From assembly GCA_045660745.1 (NCBI GenBank), contig JAZREJ010000024.1, forward strand, positions 1-64,000: a DNA stretch of 64,000 nt, written 5' to 3'. The notes under the pieces are model-generated. The model saw only the letters and a list, made by a program, of their open reading frames with translations, had not been told where the DNA came from and did no database searches. The DNA is from RGIG6353 sp045660745. GTDB taxonomy: Bacteria > Bacillota > Clostridia > Oscillospirales > SIG627. The position numbers and the translations under genes were made by a program. Below are positions 52,319 to 61,434 of this stretch, in pieces (the stretch's first letter is position 1; every line of letters begins with the position of its first letter).

Positions 52319-53279
52319 AAATACTCGTGAGCAAAGAAAAATACTCGTTGATAAAGCGCTCTGACACGCCGATCGATGAGAAAGCGATTTCCGAGGCCTT
52401 CGTTCTGGGAACCGTTATTTTTAACATGGTTTCTTTTCCATTATGGGAAAAAGAGTAATCATATTCACTGCATATTGCGAGATTCATGCCGACAAGCAAG
52501 GTGAATATGTAAGGAAGTTCGTTTTCGGCGTCGAAAATTTTACTCATATCATATGTGCACTTTGATTTTATGGAGATTCTGATATAGCCGCCGTTTTCCT
52601 CAAATGACACGTTCAATTCTCTGTCATCCGAAACGGAGACAGAAAAGCATACGAGATTCAGAAGCACCATGGAGCTTTGTTTATCAATGCTGATGTTTAT
52701 GCCCGAGTCGTATGAATCTATATTCAATTTTATGTCAAGTGTCAGTCTTCTCTCCATGATGTTTGATAGCGACTTAAAGAAAGATGCTACCGAAACACAT
52801 TCACACTTGTTAAAATCGCAGTTGTCAAGATACAGGCGTGCAAACCTGCCGCAAGCTCTTGCAAGGTCAAGGCTTTTGCTGACGTGGCGTATCAAAGCGT
52901 GCTTTTGTTTGTAGCCGTCGTGCCCGTCTTCTTTTTCCATGAGATTTTTTATTACAGCCTCATATCCCTCGTGTGCATCATCGGTAAATACAAGATGAGC
53001 ACAGGCGGGCGAAAATACCGCAATGATGTTTTGAATCCCGTCAGTATCAAATTTGTGTATGAGAAGGGAAATTTCCTCTCCGTAGAATACCGACCGCACA
53101 ACACCTGCAGTTCCGTTGTCGATATCGGTATACACAGAAAGCTTTGCTCCTATGTGTATGTTTGGATATATGCTTTTTGTAATAAGATTTTTATAGACTA
53201 TACTGCCGCTTGCATCGGTTGCAAGAGTTGCAAATGGGTACAGATCGAATTTTTTAAGAATTTCCTTGGAACTTAACAT
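52308..53279 (-). CDS. PAS/histidine-kinase-like sensor protein, degenerate
   Basis: 323 residues, no membrane segment. The start (KFDLYPFATLATDASGSIVYKN) resembles a PAS domain. Around residues 125-150 a helical stretch (ALIRHVSKSLDLARACGRFARLYLDN) stands where the phosphorylated helix would be, and the carboxyl part (SMVLLNLVCFSVSVSDDRELNVSF...GGYIRISIKS) looks like a weakened HATPase fold without clear G boxes. It may sense without kinase activity. I recognise no specific family. It has a consensus promoter of its own. Confidence 0.5.
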   Translation of the reverse strand: MLSSKEILKKFDLYPFATLATDASGSIVYKNLITKSIYPNIHIGAKLSVYTDIDNGTAGVVRSVFYGEEISLLIHKFDTDGIQNIIAVFSPACAHLVFTDDAHEGYEAVIKNLMEKEDGHDGYKQKHALIRHVSKSLDLARACGRFARLYLDNCDFNKCECVSVASFFKSLSNIMERRLTLDIKLNIDSYDSGINISIDKQSSMVLLNLVCFSVSVSDDRELNVSFEENGGYIRISIKSKCTYDMSKIFDAENELPYIFTLLVGMNLAICSEYDYSFSHNGKETMLKITVPRTKASEIAFSSIGVSERFINEYFSLLTSIFKN

Positions 53280-53311
53280 ATGAACTCCTGTGAATTTTGA
53301 TTGCCGTTGCT

Positions 53312-53340
53312 ATTATAAATGTTTTTTTCGCTATTGTCAA
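53312..53340 (-). promoter_or_regulatory. Promoter of the PAS/kinase-like gene
   Basis: On the minus strand, TTGACA (53340-53335) and TATAAT (53317-53312), spacing 17; AGGAG stands just before the ATG. Confidence 0.8.
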
Positions 53341-53350
53341 ATAAAAAAAT

Positions 53351-53372
53351 GAGCGATTTTTAAAAATCGCCC
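53351..53372. terminator. Hairpin upstream of rpe
   Basis: GCGATTTTT and AAAAATCGC form a tight stem followed by an A run. The remaining 53373-53533 shows no gene; a TATACT near 53466 could be the -10 of rpe. Confidence 0.45.
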
Positions 53373-53533
53373 AAAAAATATATAAAGTACCGCCTTCAAA
53401 GAGATTTTCACACGTCCTTTTTTTAAGACGTCCTCCTCTTATTCGGCGATACGAATCTTCAACACTATACTATTCATTTGAAAAGTTATTCGACACAACA
53501 AGAAAATACAAAAAAATCAAGGAGAATAAAACT

Positions 53534-54184
53534 ATGACTAAAATTTCCCCCTCAATGCTTGCAAGTGACTTTTCTTCGTTTGGAAGTGAAATTTTGAAGC
53601 TTGAAAAAGCCGGTGCTGACTGGGTGCACCTTGACATCATGGACGGAGTTTTCGTACCCAATATAACCTTCGGAGCGGGTGTTGTCAAATCTCTGAGAAA
53701 CAAGGTCGGACTTATATTCGACGTTCATCTTATGATAATCGAGCCTCACCGCTATATTAAGGATTTCGTTGATGCGGGTGCTGATATAATTACCTTCCAT
53801 TACGAAAGCTGTGATAATGTAGAAAAGACCGTAGACCTCATACATTCCTATGGAGTTAAGGCGGGAATCGCTCTAAAGCCCGATACCCCCGCATCTGTTA
53901 TCGCTCCTCTTATTGACAAGCTTGATATGATTCTTGTAATGACTGTTGAGCCGGGACGCGGCGGACAGCCTCTCATAGAGCACTGCCTTGATAAAATAGA
54001 GGAATGCTCAAAGATGGCGAAGGCATCGGGAAGAGATATCGAGATACAGGCTGACGGAGGCATTTATGTGGAAAACGTAAAACGACTCCTTGACCGAGGT
54101 CTTACTGTGGTTGTTGCGGGCTCGGCTGTTTTTAAGAGCGAAGACCCCGCAAAGACTGTTGAGCTTTTAAGACACGGTTTATAA
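53534..54184 (+). CDS. rpe: Ribulose-phosphate 3-epimerase
   Basis: 216 residues, start after AAGGAGAA. Barrel motifs KISPSMLASDFSSFG, WVHLDIMDGVFVPNITFG, DVHLMI, MTVEPGRGGQ and IQADGGI contain the metal-binding His/Asp residues. It interconverts ribulose-5-phosphate and xylulose-5-phosphate in the pentose phosphate pathway. The last 6 bases overlap a small gene on the other strand. Confidence 0.96.
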   Translation: MTKISPSMLASDFSSFGSEILKLEKAGADWVHLDIMDGVFVPNITFGAGVVKSLRNKVGLIFDVHLMIIEPHRYIKDFVDAGADIITFHYESCDNVEKTVDLIHSYGVKAGIALKPDTPASVIAPLIDKLDMILVMTVEPGRGGQPLIEHCLDKIEECSKMAKASGRDIEIQADGGIYVENVKRLLDRGLTVVVAGSAVFKSEDPAKTVELLRHGL

Positions 54185-54331
54185 ATCATCTGCATCCTGA
54201 ACGGGCTTTTCATAAGGGTTCTCACATTTTCCTGTGTAAGAGCCCTGTGGGTCTGTGTCCGGAGAATAAAAATCTGATAGGACTTTTGTCTTTTTTACGG
54301 GAGTCTTCTTCTCAGCTTTTTTGTTTTTCAT
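54179..54331 (-). CDS. Conserved small protein of about 50 residues (DPxGSYTG, ends ADDL)
   Basis: The ATG at 54331 follows GAGGTG; the longer reading to 54379 has no such site. The product is a lysine-rich amino half (KNKKAEKKTPVKKTK), then FYSPDTDPQGSYTG and an acidic end (PYEKPVQDADDL). From memory, short proteins with DPxGSxTG and a QDADDL end occur widely in Clostridia; their function is unknown. No membrane segment. Confidence 0.7.
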   Translation of the reverse strand: MKNKKAEKKTPVKKTKVLSDFYSPDTDPQGSYTGKCENPYEKPVQDADDL

Positions 54332-54390
54332 TTTATCACCTCGTATATATTGTTTATATGTACGGAAAATAATATGCAAAGGAGACGGGT

Positions 54391-55890
54391 ATGAAAAGAA
54401 AATATATGCTTACAGCCTTGTCGGCAATACTTACCGCTTTGCCGTTTAGTTTTTCGTATTTTTTTGTTTTTGCACTTGTTTCTCCCGCGCTTTTCTTTTA
54501 TTTCCTGTATAATACAGACGGCTTTAAAAGCTCTCTCAAGCTTTCTTTTTGGTGGTCAAGCATTTATTATCTTGGAGTGCATTATTATTTTATTTCTCTG
54601 TATCCGCTTGATTTTGCCGGACTTTCAAATGCCGCGTCCGTCGCCGTAGTGCTTACAGGATGGGTGGGAATATCGCTTTTTCAAGGTATAGAGCTTGCGC
54701 TTTTCTTGTGCATTTTTAAAAAAATATCACAAAAAACAACGGCATTCACACCGTTTTTACTTGCGTCACTGTTCACCCTTTGCGAATACACTCAGTCCCT
54801 TGGTTGGGTGGGTTTCCCTTGGGGGCAGATAGCATTGACTCAGTATAGATTTTTGCCGTATATTCAGTCGCTGTCTCTTTTCGGACCTTACTTTTTATCG
54901 TTTATTACTGTGCTTATCAGCGCAATGATTGCATATTTTTACAAAACAAAAACGAAGAAATGGCTTATAATCGCAATATCCGTGTTTGTTGCAAATGTAA
55001 CCTACGGTGCTGTTATTATGAGTGTTCCGACAAACGTTGACGGCAAGATCAGTGCGGCTGTTGTTCAACCGAGCATCCTTACGGAGGAAAAATGGGACAT
55101 GCTCAAAGGAAAGAGTACCTTTGATGTTCACATGGGTCTTTCCGAGGAGGTTAAGGATGCCGACCTTATAGTGTGGAGCGAGACCGCTGTTCCTACAAAT
55201 ATTTTGTCTCACGAAAGGTATATGGATTCCGTGAAGACGTTTGTGGACGAAAACGAAAATGCTTTTATAATAGGTGCATATCACGACGGCGCGGATAATG
55301 ACTCATATAACGCTGCGATATACGTCGATTCGGACGGAACGTCACTTTACTTTAAGCAACACCTTGTGCCCTTTGGAGAGTACGTTCCGTGGAGAGACTT
55401 TTTTGAGACCTGTCTGCCTTTTCTTACTGACATAAATATGCTGTCCCACGACCTTTCAAACGGAACAGAATCAAACACCCTTGATACACGTTACGGTGAG
55501 ATAGGCGCACTTGTTTGCTTTGATTCTATTTTTACGTCTCTTGCACGCGACAGTGCGAAGAACGGTGCCGAGATGATTGCCGTTATAACTAACGACTCAT
55601 GGTATAAAGACTCTAACGCTCTCTACCACCATAATGCACAGTCGGTATTCCGAGCTGTCGAAAACCGACGCTGGGTTGTCAGATGTGCTAACACGGGCGT
55701 CAGCTCGTTTATTGATGAACACGGAAGGATAGTATATATGTCCGAGCCGTATGAAACGGTTGCCCACACCGAAAGAGTGGAGCTTATAAACAGCACCACG
55801 CTGTATACCTTGGTTGGAAACCTGTTTGTGATTTTAGTGTTTGTTTTTACATTGGGCGTTGCCGTAATAAAGAAAGCTCCTCGTCATTGA
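54391..55890 (+). CDS. lnt: Apolipoprotein N-acyltransferase
   Basis: 499 residues. An amino part with six to seven membrane segments is followed by a nitrilase-type domain with Glu in WSETAVPT, Lys in FKQHLVPFGEYVPW and Cys in ALVCFDSIF, then NDSWYKDSNALYHH. Lnt adds the third acyl chain to lipoproteins in Gram-negatives; Lnt-like proteins also occur in some Clostridia. The window encodes two lipoproteins that could be substrates. A final membrane segment is at residues 472-490. Confidence 0.88.
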   Translation: MKRKYMLTALSAILTALPFSFSYFFVFALVSPALFFYFLYNTDGFKSSLKLSFWWSSIYYLGVHYYFISLYPLDFAGLSNAASVAVVLTGWVGISLFQGIELALFLCIFKKISQKTTAFTPFLLASLFTLCEYTQSLGWVGFPWGQIALTQYRFLPYIQSLSLFGPYFLSFITVLISAMIAYFYKTKTKKWLIIAISVFVANVTYGAVIMSVPTNVDGKISAAVVQPSILTEEKWDMLKGKSTFDVHMGLSEEVKDADLIVWSETAVPTNILSHERYMDSVKTFVDENENAFIIGAYHDGADNDSYNAAIYVDSDGTSLYFKQHLVPFGEYVPWRDFFETCLPFLTDINMLSHDLSNGTESNTLDTRYGEIGALVCFDSIFTSLARDSAKNGAEMIAVITNDSWYKDSNALYHHNAQSVFRAVENRRWVVRCANTGVSSFIDEHGRIVYMSEPYETVAHTERVELINSTTLYTLVGNLFVILVFVFTLGVAVIKKAPRH

Positions 55891-55898
55891 GGAGCTTT
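55873..55898. terminator. Terminator over the lnt stop codon
   Basis: AAAGCTCCTC and GAGGAGCTTT pair with a GTCATT loop that contains part of the lnt stop region; shared with the converging rsmA gene. Confidence 0.75.
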
Positions 55899-55905
55899 AT
55901 TTGTC

Positions 55906-56775
55906 TTAAGCATTTTCTTTTTCAAATATTACGTCCGAAAGTCTTGCCAGAGATGGAAGGTCGAGCGTTTCGCCTCGTGCCGTGGGGGAGATGCCCGCTT
56001 CCTCGCAGCACTCGGCAAGCTCCGCCTTTGAAAGACGGGAGAACTCGGTTGCAAGGGAGTTTTGAAGAGTTTTTCTTCTGAGTGCAAACGCACCCTTTAT
56101 GGTACGGAATAGATATTCCTCGTTTTTTACCGATACAGGCGGAGCTTTGTGTATCTCAAACTGTACGACAGTTGACGTAACGTCGGGACGAGGCATGAAG
56201 TTTCCGGGCGCAACGTCAAAAAGCTTTGAAGCCTTGGCAAAATATCCGACAGTCGGAGTGATTGAGCCGTAATCGGCACTTCCCGCCTTCGACACAAGCC
56301 TTTGCGCTACCTCCTTTTGCATCATCACAACTATCTTGTCTATCCTTGCACGGCTTTCAAAAAGCTCCATTACAATGGGGGTTGTAATGTAGTAGGGAAG
56401 ATTGGCACAAACTGTTACCGAATATCCTTCAAAGTTTTCTTCAACGTACTGTTTAAGGTCTACCTCAAGGATATCGCGGTTTATCACCGTTACGTTATCA
56501 AAATCCGCAAGAGTCTTTTCAAGAAGCGGTATGAGCTGAGAGTCTATCTCAAACGCCGTGACCTTGTCGTATATTTTTGCAAGCTCACTTGTCATGCTTC
56601 CAGCACCCGGACCTATCTCTATACAGGCACTCGGAGGACTTGACGTAAGAGACGCCTCGGCTATTTTTCTCGGTATCTCGGGATTTATGAGAAAGTTCTG
56701 CCCGAACTTTTTCTTGAATTTAAACTGAAACTCATCGCAGAGTGCTGCGATTGTTGACGGACTTGTAAGATTCAT
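55906..56775 (-). CDS. rsmA: 16S rRNA dimethyladenosine transferase
   Basis: 289 residues from ATG 56775 (AAAGGAGA upstream). Motifs FGQNFLINPEIPRKI, IEIGPGAGSMTSEL, AFEIDSQLIP and the target-base motif NLPYYITTPI. It dimethylates two adjacent adenosines in helix 45 of 16S rRNA late in 30S assembly. Single gene on its strand. Confidence 0.95.
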   Translation of the reverse strand: MNLTSPSTIAALCDEFQFKFKKKFGQNFLINPEIPRKIAEASLTSSPPSACIEIGPGAGSMTSELAKIYDKVTAFEIDSQLIPLLEKTLADFDNVTVINRDILEVDLKQYVEENFEGYSVTVCANLPYYITTPIVMELFESRARIDKIVVMMQKEVAQRLVSKAGSADYGSITPTVGYFAKASKLFDVAPGNFMPRPDVTSTVVQFEIHKAPPVSVKNEEYLFRTIKGAFALRRKTLQNSLATEFSRLSKAELAECCEEAGISPTARGETLDLPSLARLSDVIFEKENA

Positions 56776-56919
56776 TCTTGTCTCCTTTGGAGTGTTTTTG
56801 TTATTGTACAATGAAAACGAAAAAAAGTAAATACTATTGAGGCTTTTTCTATTGAAAAAAATACTCGTTTGTGATAAACTGAAAACAGTTTGATGCGTTT
56901 TGACGTTTCAGGAGGAAGT

Positions 56920-57912
56920 ATGAGTGCTTTTTTTGATTTGGTGGAGCCGTGTATTGAAAATGCAGTTTCAAAAATTGAGTCTTTGAGAAAAGCTGATACT
57001 CTTGTTTTTCCCGTATTCACAGACTTGCATACAATGGATGCGCAGCACGAGTTTTCCGAAAAGCTTATATACACCGTTGAGAAGCTTTGCCGCAGTACAC
57101 ATGTTGACGGCATTATAAATCTCGGCGATACCTTCGCTATGCTCGGAAGGATGATTCAAATACCAAATGACGAGCTTGCAGGACGCTTTGAGGAGCTTTT
57201 TACTAAGATACATAAGGCATCTTCATGCCCACTCATAAACGTTAACGGCAATCACGATGCAATAGGCACAGACTTTTTCAAGCCGGACTTCTGGAACGCT
57301 GTTGTCAAAGGAAAATACGGAAATGACAAGGCGGTTTATTCCTCCGACGGCTCGTATTACTATATTGATTTTGATAAAGCCCCCGTGCGCCTTGTCACGG
57401 TATCGCTTCCGCATGAGTCCGACCTTGAGGAAGAGAACCCGACCCCAATCTGGAGCTTTGGCGAGAAACAGCTCGATTGGCTTGAAAAAACCGCGCTTGA
57501 TACAAACAGACCTGTTGTCATTCTCTCTCACGTGCCGTTTTACGCAAACGTTTATCACGGAAATCCCGAGACAATGCTTGAGGTATGGAACGGAAAAAGG
57601 AGAGCCATGTCATATGTTTCGGCCTTGTGCGGCTGGATAGACGATATCGACAGAGCAACGCAAATTCTTGAGGTTTTTTCAAAAAAAGGAAAGCTTGTTG
57701 CAATATTCAGCGGACATACCCATCGCGATTCCTTCTGGGAGCCGTATGAGGTCAACGGAAAATATACAAACCCCGCCCCCTGTAAACAGGTTGTAACAGG
57801 CTCGACCTTTATAGATACAAAAATTATAAAAATGGATATTATTGTTTACACCCCCTCCGAGGATAAACTTGATATTATTCGTCTCGGAGACGGTGAGGAC
57901 AGAAGGGTTTAA
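56920..57912 (+). CDS. Calcineurin-like metallophosphoesterase
   Basis: 330 residues from ATG 56920 (AGGAGG 6 bases upstream). Metal ligands in VFPVFTDLHTMD, INLGDTF, VNGNHDA, ILSHVPFYA and IFSGHTHRD. No signal peptide, so cytoplasmic. Substrate unknown. The next gene, fucU, starts 12 bases on, hinting at a sugar-phosphate substrate. Confidence 0.85.
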   Translation: MSAFFDLVEPCIENAVSKIESLRKADTLVFPVFTDLHTMDAQHEFSEKLIYTVEKLCRSTHVDGIINLGDTFAMLGRMIQIPNDELAGRFEELFTKIHKASSCPLINVNGNHDAIGTDFFKPDFWNAVVKGKYGNDKAVYSSDGSYYYIDFDKAPVRLVTVSLPHESDLEEENPTPIWSFGEKQLDWLEKTALDTNRPVVILSHVPFYANVYHGNPETMLEVWNGKRRAMSYVSALCGWIDDIDRATQILEVFSKKGKLVAIFSGHTHRDSFWEPYEVNGKYTNPAPCKQVVTGSTFIDTKIIKMDIIVYTPSEDKLDIIRLGDGEDRRV

Positions 57913-57924
57913 AGGAGAAAAATT

Positions 57925-58365
57925 ATGCTTAAAGGAATACCATCTATTATATCACCTGAGCTTTTGAAGGTTCTTTGCGAAATGGGACACGGTGATACCA
58001 TACTTCTTGCTGACGGAAATTTTCCGTCCGAATCCATGGGAAAAAACGCAATAGTTGTACGTGCTGACGGACATGGCGTGCCTGAGCTTCTTGAAGCTAT
58101 ACTTAAGTTCTTCCCGCTTGATACATACGTTGAAAAGCCGGTATCTCTCATGCAGGTTGTAAAGGGAGATAATGTAGAAACACCTATATGGGACGTCTAC
58201 AAAAAACTTGTCTCCGACGTTGACCCAAGAGGCGAGGCGGTCTTCTGTGAGATAGAAAGACAGGAGTTTTACGAGGTTGCTAAGAAGGCGTATGCCATTA
58301 TTGCCACGGGTGAGAGTGCAATTTACGCTAATATCTTACTTAAAAAAGGCGTCGTTATAAACTGA
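57925..58365 (+). CDS. fucU: RbsD/FucU-family sugar mutarotase, FucU-like
   Basis: 146 residues. It begins LKGIPSIISPELLKVLCEMGHGDTILLADGNFP and has VRADGHGVPELLEAIL and a late YAIIATGE; His in MGHGD and Asp in LADGN are the family's active-site residues. FucU interconverts alpha and beta anomers of fucose (and ribose for RbsD). This links to the GH29 fucosidase elsewhere in the window. No other fucose pathway genes are seen. Confidence 0.88.
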   Translation: MLKGIPSIISPELLKVLCEMGHGDTILLADGNFPSESMGKNAIVVRADGHGVPELLEAILKFFPLDTYVEKPVSLMQVVKGDNVETPIWDVYKKLVSDVDPRGEAVFCEIERQEFYEVAKKAYAIIATGESAIYANILLKKGVVIN

Positions 58366-58382
58366 TTCGGAGTAAATTTTAA

Positions 58383-59315
58383 ATGCATATTTACACTAAT
58401 ACTTGCCCGACACTTTCTTCCTCTGTTGTGGCACTCGGATTTTTCGACGGAGTTCATATCGGTCACAGAGAGCTTATAAAGAAGGCGGTGGCTGAGGCTC
58501 ACAAAGAAACATCGACTTCGGTTATCTATACTTTTTTCGAGCATCCGAGAAAAATTCTTTTTCCCGAGCTTGATACAAAATGCATCTATACAAGCGAAGA
58601 AAAGACACGTGTTTTCAAGGAGCTTGGCGCAGACTCTGTTGTTTATGATTCTTTCTCGGATGTTTGCGATATGATTCCTTCGCGGTTTGTGGAAGAGGTG
58701 CTTGTTTCAAAGCTTTCGGCAACCTTTGTTGTCTGCGGATATAATTTCCGCTTCGGGAAGGATAACACGGGAGACGTTGACACACTGCGCTCGCTTCTTT
58801 CGGTTTACAGAATCCCGCTTTTCGTGATACCACCGGTGTGTGCGGGAGAGCTTCCCGTAAGCTCGGGGAGAATTAGGGCACTCATCGAAGAAGGCAAGGT
58901 CGATACAGCAAGACTCCTTTTGACACGCCCTTACTCTGTTACCGAAACTGTTGTTCACGGACACAGAATAGGGCACAAGCTCGGTTTCCCCACAGTGAAC
59001 ATTAAAATTCCCGAGGGACAGATTGCACCGTGTCGAGGTGTGTATTTTACAAAGACTGTTTACGGTGGCAATGAGTGGATTTCCGTAACGAATATCGGGG
59101 TTCGTCCGACGGTTCGCGACGGTGAGACTCAGTGTGTGTGTGAGACTCATATCATAGGGTTTGATAAGGATATTTACGGAGAAGAAATAAGGGTGGAGTT
59201 TTACAGGATGCATCGCTCGGAAGAACAGTTCGAGTCTCTTGATAAACTGTCATGCGTCTTGAAAAATGACGTTTTGTCTGCAATCGAATATTTTAAAAAC
59301 GAGGAAAATAAATGA
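58383..59315 (+). CDS. ribF: Bifunctional riboflavin kinase / FAD synthetase
   Basis: 310 residues. Adenylyltransferase half: VALGFFDGVHIGHRELIKKA and SSGRIRALIEEG. Riboflavin kinase half from about residue 188: RPYSVTETVVHGHRIGHKLGFPTVNI and ISVTNIGVRPTV. Makes FMN then FAD from riboflavin. Ends in a 4-base overlap with the next gene. Confidence 0.95.
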   Translation: MHIYTNTCPTLSSSVVALGFFDGVHIGHRELIKKAVAEAHKETSTSVIYTFFEHPRKILFPELDTKCIYTSEEKTRVFKELGADSVVYDSFSDVCDMIPSRFVEEVLVSKLSATFVVCGYNFRFGKDNTGDVDTLRSLLSVYRIPLFVIPPVCAGELPVSSGRIRALIEEGKVDTARLLLTRPYSVTETVVHGHRIGHKLGFPTVNIKIPEGQIAPCRGVYFTKTVYGGNEWISVTNIGVRPTVRDGETQCVCETHIIGFDKDIYGEEIRVEFYRMHRSEEQFESLDKLSCVLKNDVLSAIEYFKNEENK

Positions 59316-60676
59316 AAAAAATAATAGCCCTTCTCCTCTTTTTGCTTTTTGCTTTTTCTGTTACCTGCTATTCCGAGGAGGGGACCGTTGAAAGTGGAAT
59401 CCCCGATATAGATTCAAGGTACGGAATCGTATATAACGTTGAAACGGGAAAGGTCTTATTTGACAAAGGTGCGGATTCCATAATTTATCCCGCATCGCTT
59501 GTAAAGATTATGACGGGAATTCTTGCCTGTGAGTATTATGAGACACAAGGAGAGAATTTTACGGTTACGGTCACCGAATCTGCACTTGAAGGAGTCAAGG
59601 GCAATAAAATAGGGCTTAAAGTGGGGGAAGAGGTATCCTTTTACGACCTTATAGTTGCAACGCTTATAGGAAGCGGTAACGATGCGGCATACGTTATTGC
59701 CGAAACGGTAGGAGGAACAGTTAACGCCTTTGTGGAGATGATGAATGACAGGGCGCGTGATATAGGTGCCTTGCATACAAGCTATGCCAATCCCAGCGGA
59801 TATCATTCTTCATATATGCTTACTACTCTTTCCGATCAGGCTTTGATATGCACCGAGGCATCGGCTTCAAAATTGCTTCTTGATATATCTTCCATGGTGA
59901 ACTATGAAATGCCCGCCACCAATATGTCAAAAAAGCGAACGTTCACAAATCAGAATCTTTTTTTTGACGATACTCACTGGCTCAGACACTATACTCCGAA
60001 TACCCGCGGACTTAATGTCGGTATGACGAATGAGGCGGGATGGTGCATGGCTACGGTTTTTGATAACGACGGACTTATGAACATCGTTATTGTTTCGGGC
60101 GGAAGCGTTAAAAACTACGATTACATATATATGAATGACGTCAAGTCCATGATGAAGTATTCAAAGGAAGGCTTTGCTTACCGCGAGGTGCTTCCCAAAA
60201 GTGAAGTGCTTCATGACGTTGAGGTATCGCTCGGTAGCGACAAGGACAGAATGATACTTGTCTCAAAGGATAAGATAACGGCACTTCTTCCTGTAACGCT
60301 TGACCTCGAGCGCGATATAACGTTTAAAACAACTCTTTACAAGGATGTTTTTGAAGCTCCTGTCAATGCGGGCGACGCTTTTGGCAAGGTTGGCGCCTAT
60401 TACGGTGATGAATTGCTTGGAGAAACAGATCTTGTTGCAACTACAAATATTGAAAGAAGCACAAGCCTTTTTGTTTTTGATAGGATAGCCGCCTTTTTTG
60501 CAAATCCTTATGTAAAGGCGATAACCTGGTTTTTATCATCCGTTTTATTTGCTGTTTTGACATATACTTTTATCAGAATATCGGTTAAACGGCGCAGACG
60601 CAGAATTGCGCGTATACAAAAGGCGCAAACCGTCGGACATGCAAGAAAAAACGTGAAAAATGAAAAAATACATTGA
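59312..60676 (+). CDS. D-Ala-D-Ala carboxypeptidase homologue (S11) without KTG motif
   Basis: 454 residues. A signal peptide (IIALLLFLLFAFSVTCYS) precedes an S11 domain. SxxK is intact in YPASLVKIM and SxN in IGSGNDAAY, but the third motif, normally GIKTGxTxxAG, reads GLNVGMTNEAG: Lys and Thr are both replaced. The lysine of KTG helps bind the substrate carboxylate, so activity is doubtful. A PBP5-like domain and a carboxyl membrane segment (WFLSSVLFAVLTYTFI) with a basic tail follow. Compare the intact paralogue at 5166-6347. Overlaps ribF. Confidence 0.85.
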   Translation: MKKIIALLLFLLFAFSVTCYSEEGTVESGIPDIDSRYGIVYNVETGKVLFDKGADSIIYPASLVKIMTGILACEYYETQGENFTVTVTESALEGVKGNKIGLKVGEEVSFYDLIVATLIGSGNDAAYVIAETVGGTVNAFVEMMNDRARDIGALHTSYANPSGYHSSYMLTTLSDQALICTEASASKLLLDISSMVNYEMPATNMSKKRTFTNQNLFFDDTHWLRHYTPNTRGLNVGMTNEAGWCMATVFDNDGLMNIVIVSGGSVKNYDYIYMNDVKSMMKYSKEGFAYREVLPKSEVLHDVEVSLGSDKDRMILVSKDKITALLPVTLDLERDITFKTTLYKDVFEAPVNAGDAFGKVGAYYGDELLGETDLVATTNIERSTSLFVFDRIAAFFANPYVKAITWFLSSVLFAVLTYTFIRISVKRRRRRIARIQKAQTVGHARKNVKNEKIH

Positions 60677-60729
60677 CTTATCTTTAATCTTGTGCTAAGA
60701 TTGGGTGAATAATTTTTCAGGAGGTATTT

Positions 60730-61257
60730 ATGTCAGAATCATATGTGATTTTTGTAACGATTTTCTCTATTGTAGCGGCACTTACTTGTGCTATTCTCTC
60801 GGTTATACTTATTACTCCCGCTAAAAAAAGGGAACGATTGCCTGCGTTTTTCCGTTGGTTGCATGATGTATTTAATTTTAAGGCACTGTTTCTTGAAAAG
60901 ATTTTAAAATTTACTTACATTTTTGCTACCATTTGGATAATAGTGTTTGGTTTCTTCAGCATTTTTCAAGAGCCTCTCGGCGGATTTTTAGTCATGCTTC
61001 TCGGTCCTATCGCAATCCGTATCTCATACGAATGCTTTATGCTCATAATTCTTCTTGTAAAGAATGTTATCGAGATAAATAACAGACTTTCGGGCGAAAA
61101 GAAACAGGATATGTTCAATCCTCAGATGCCTAACTTCAACATACCTGTAAACACCTATGTTTCTCCCGCAAATGCTGAGACTACCGTGTTCTGCACAAAG
61201 TGCGGAGCAAAGTACAATCCCGCTGTAGGATGCACCAATTGTCAGAATAATCAGTAA
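60730..61257 (+). CDS. Membrane protein with zinc-ribbon tail, DUF4282-like
   Basis: 175 residues after AGGAGG. Hydrophobic segments at about residues 5-27, 60-82 and 85-112, with RISYECFMLIILLVKNVIEINNRL after the last, similar to DUF4282 proteins. The end is FCTKCGAKYNPAVGCTNC, a CxxC...CxxC zinc ribbon that should face the cytoplasm. Function unknown. Family assignment is from memory and tentative. Confidence 0.55.
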   Translation: MSESYVIFVTIFSIVAALTCAILSVILITPAKKRERLPAFFRWLHDVFNFKALFLEKILKFTYIFATIWIIVFGFFSIFQEPLGGFLVMLLGPIAIRISYECFMLIILLVKNVIEINNRLSGEKKQDMFNPQMPNFNIPVNTYVSPANAETTVFCTKCGAKYNPAVGCTNCQNNQ

Positions 61258-61270
61258 AACTAAAAGTATA

Positions 61271-61306
61271 AGAAGACTGTATTCTAAATGGGGATATAGT
61301 CTTCTT
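61271..61306 (+). terminator. Hairpin after the DUF4282-like gene
   Basis: AGAAGACTGTAT and ATATAGTCTTCT pair with a weak T tail. The gap to 61434 also holds CCCCC/GGGGG near 61372 and AAGTGTT/AACACTT near 61397. Confidence 0.6.
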
Positions 61307-61434
61307 TATCTTATAGGAAATTACTCGCATTGTGAGTAATTTTGCATATTACAAAAAGTGTACCTCTTTTCCCCCAGCGTGGGGGATGGGAGTTGAAGTG
61401 TTAAAACACTTTTTTATAAACAGGTAGACGTGTT

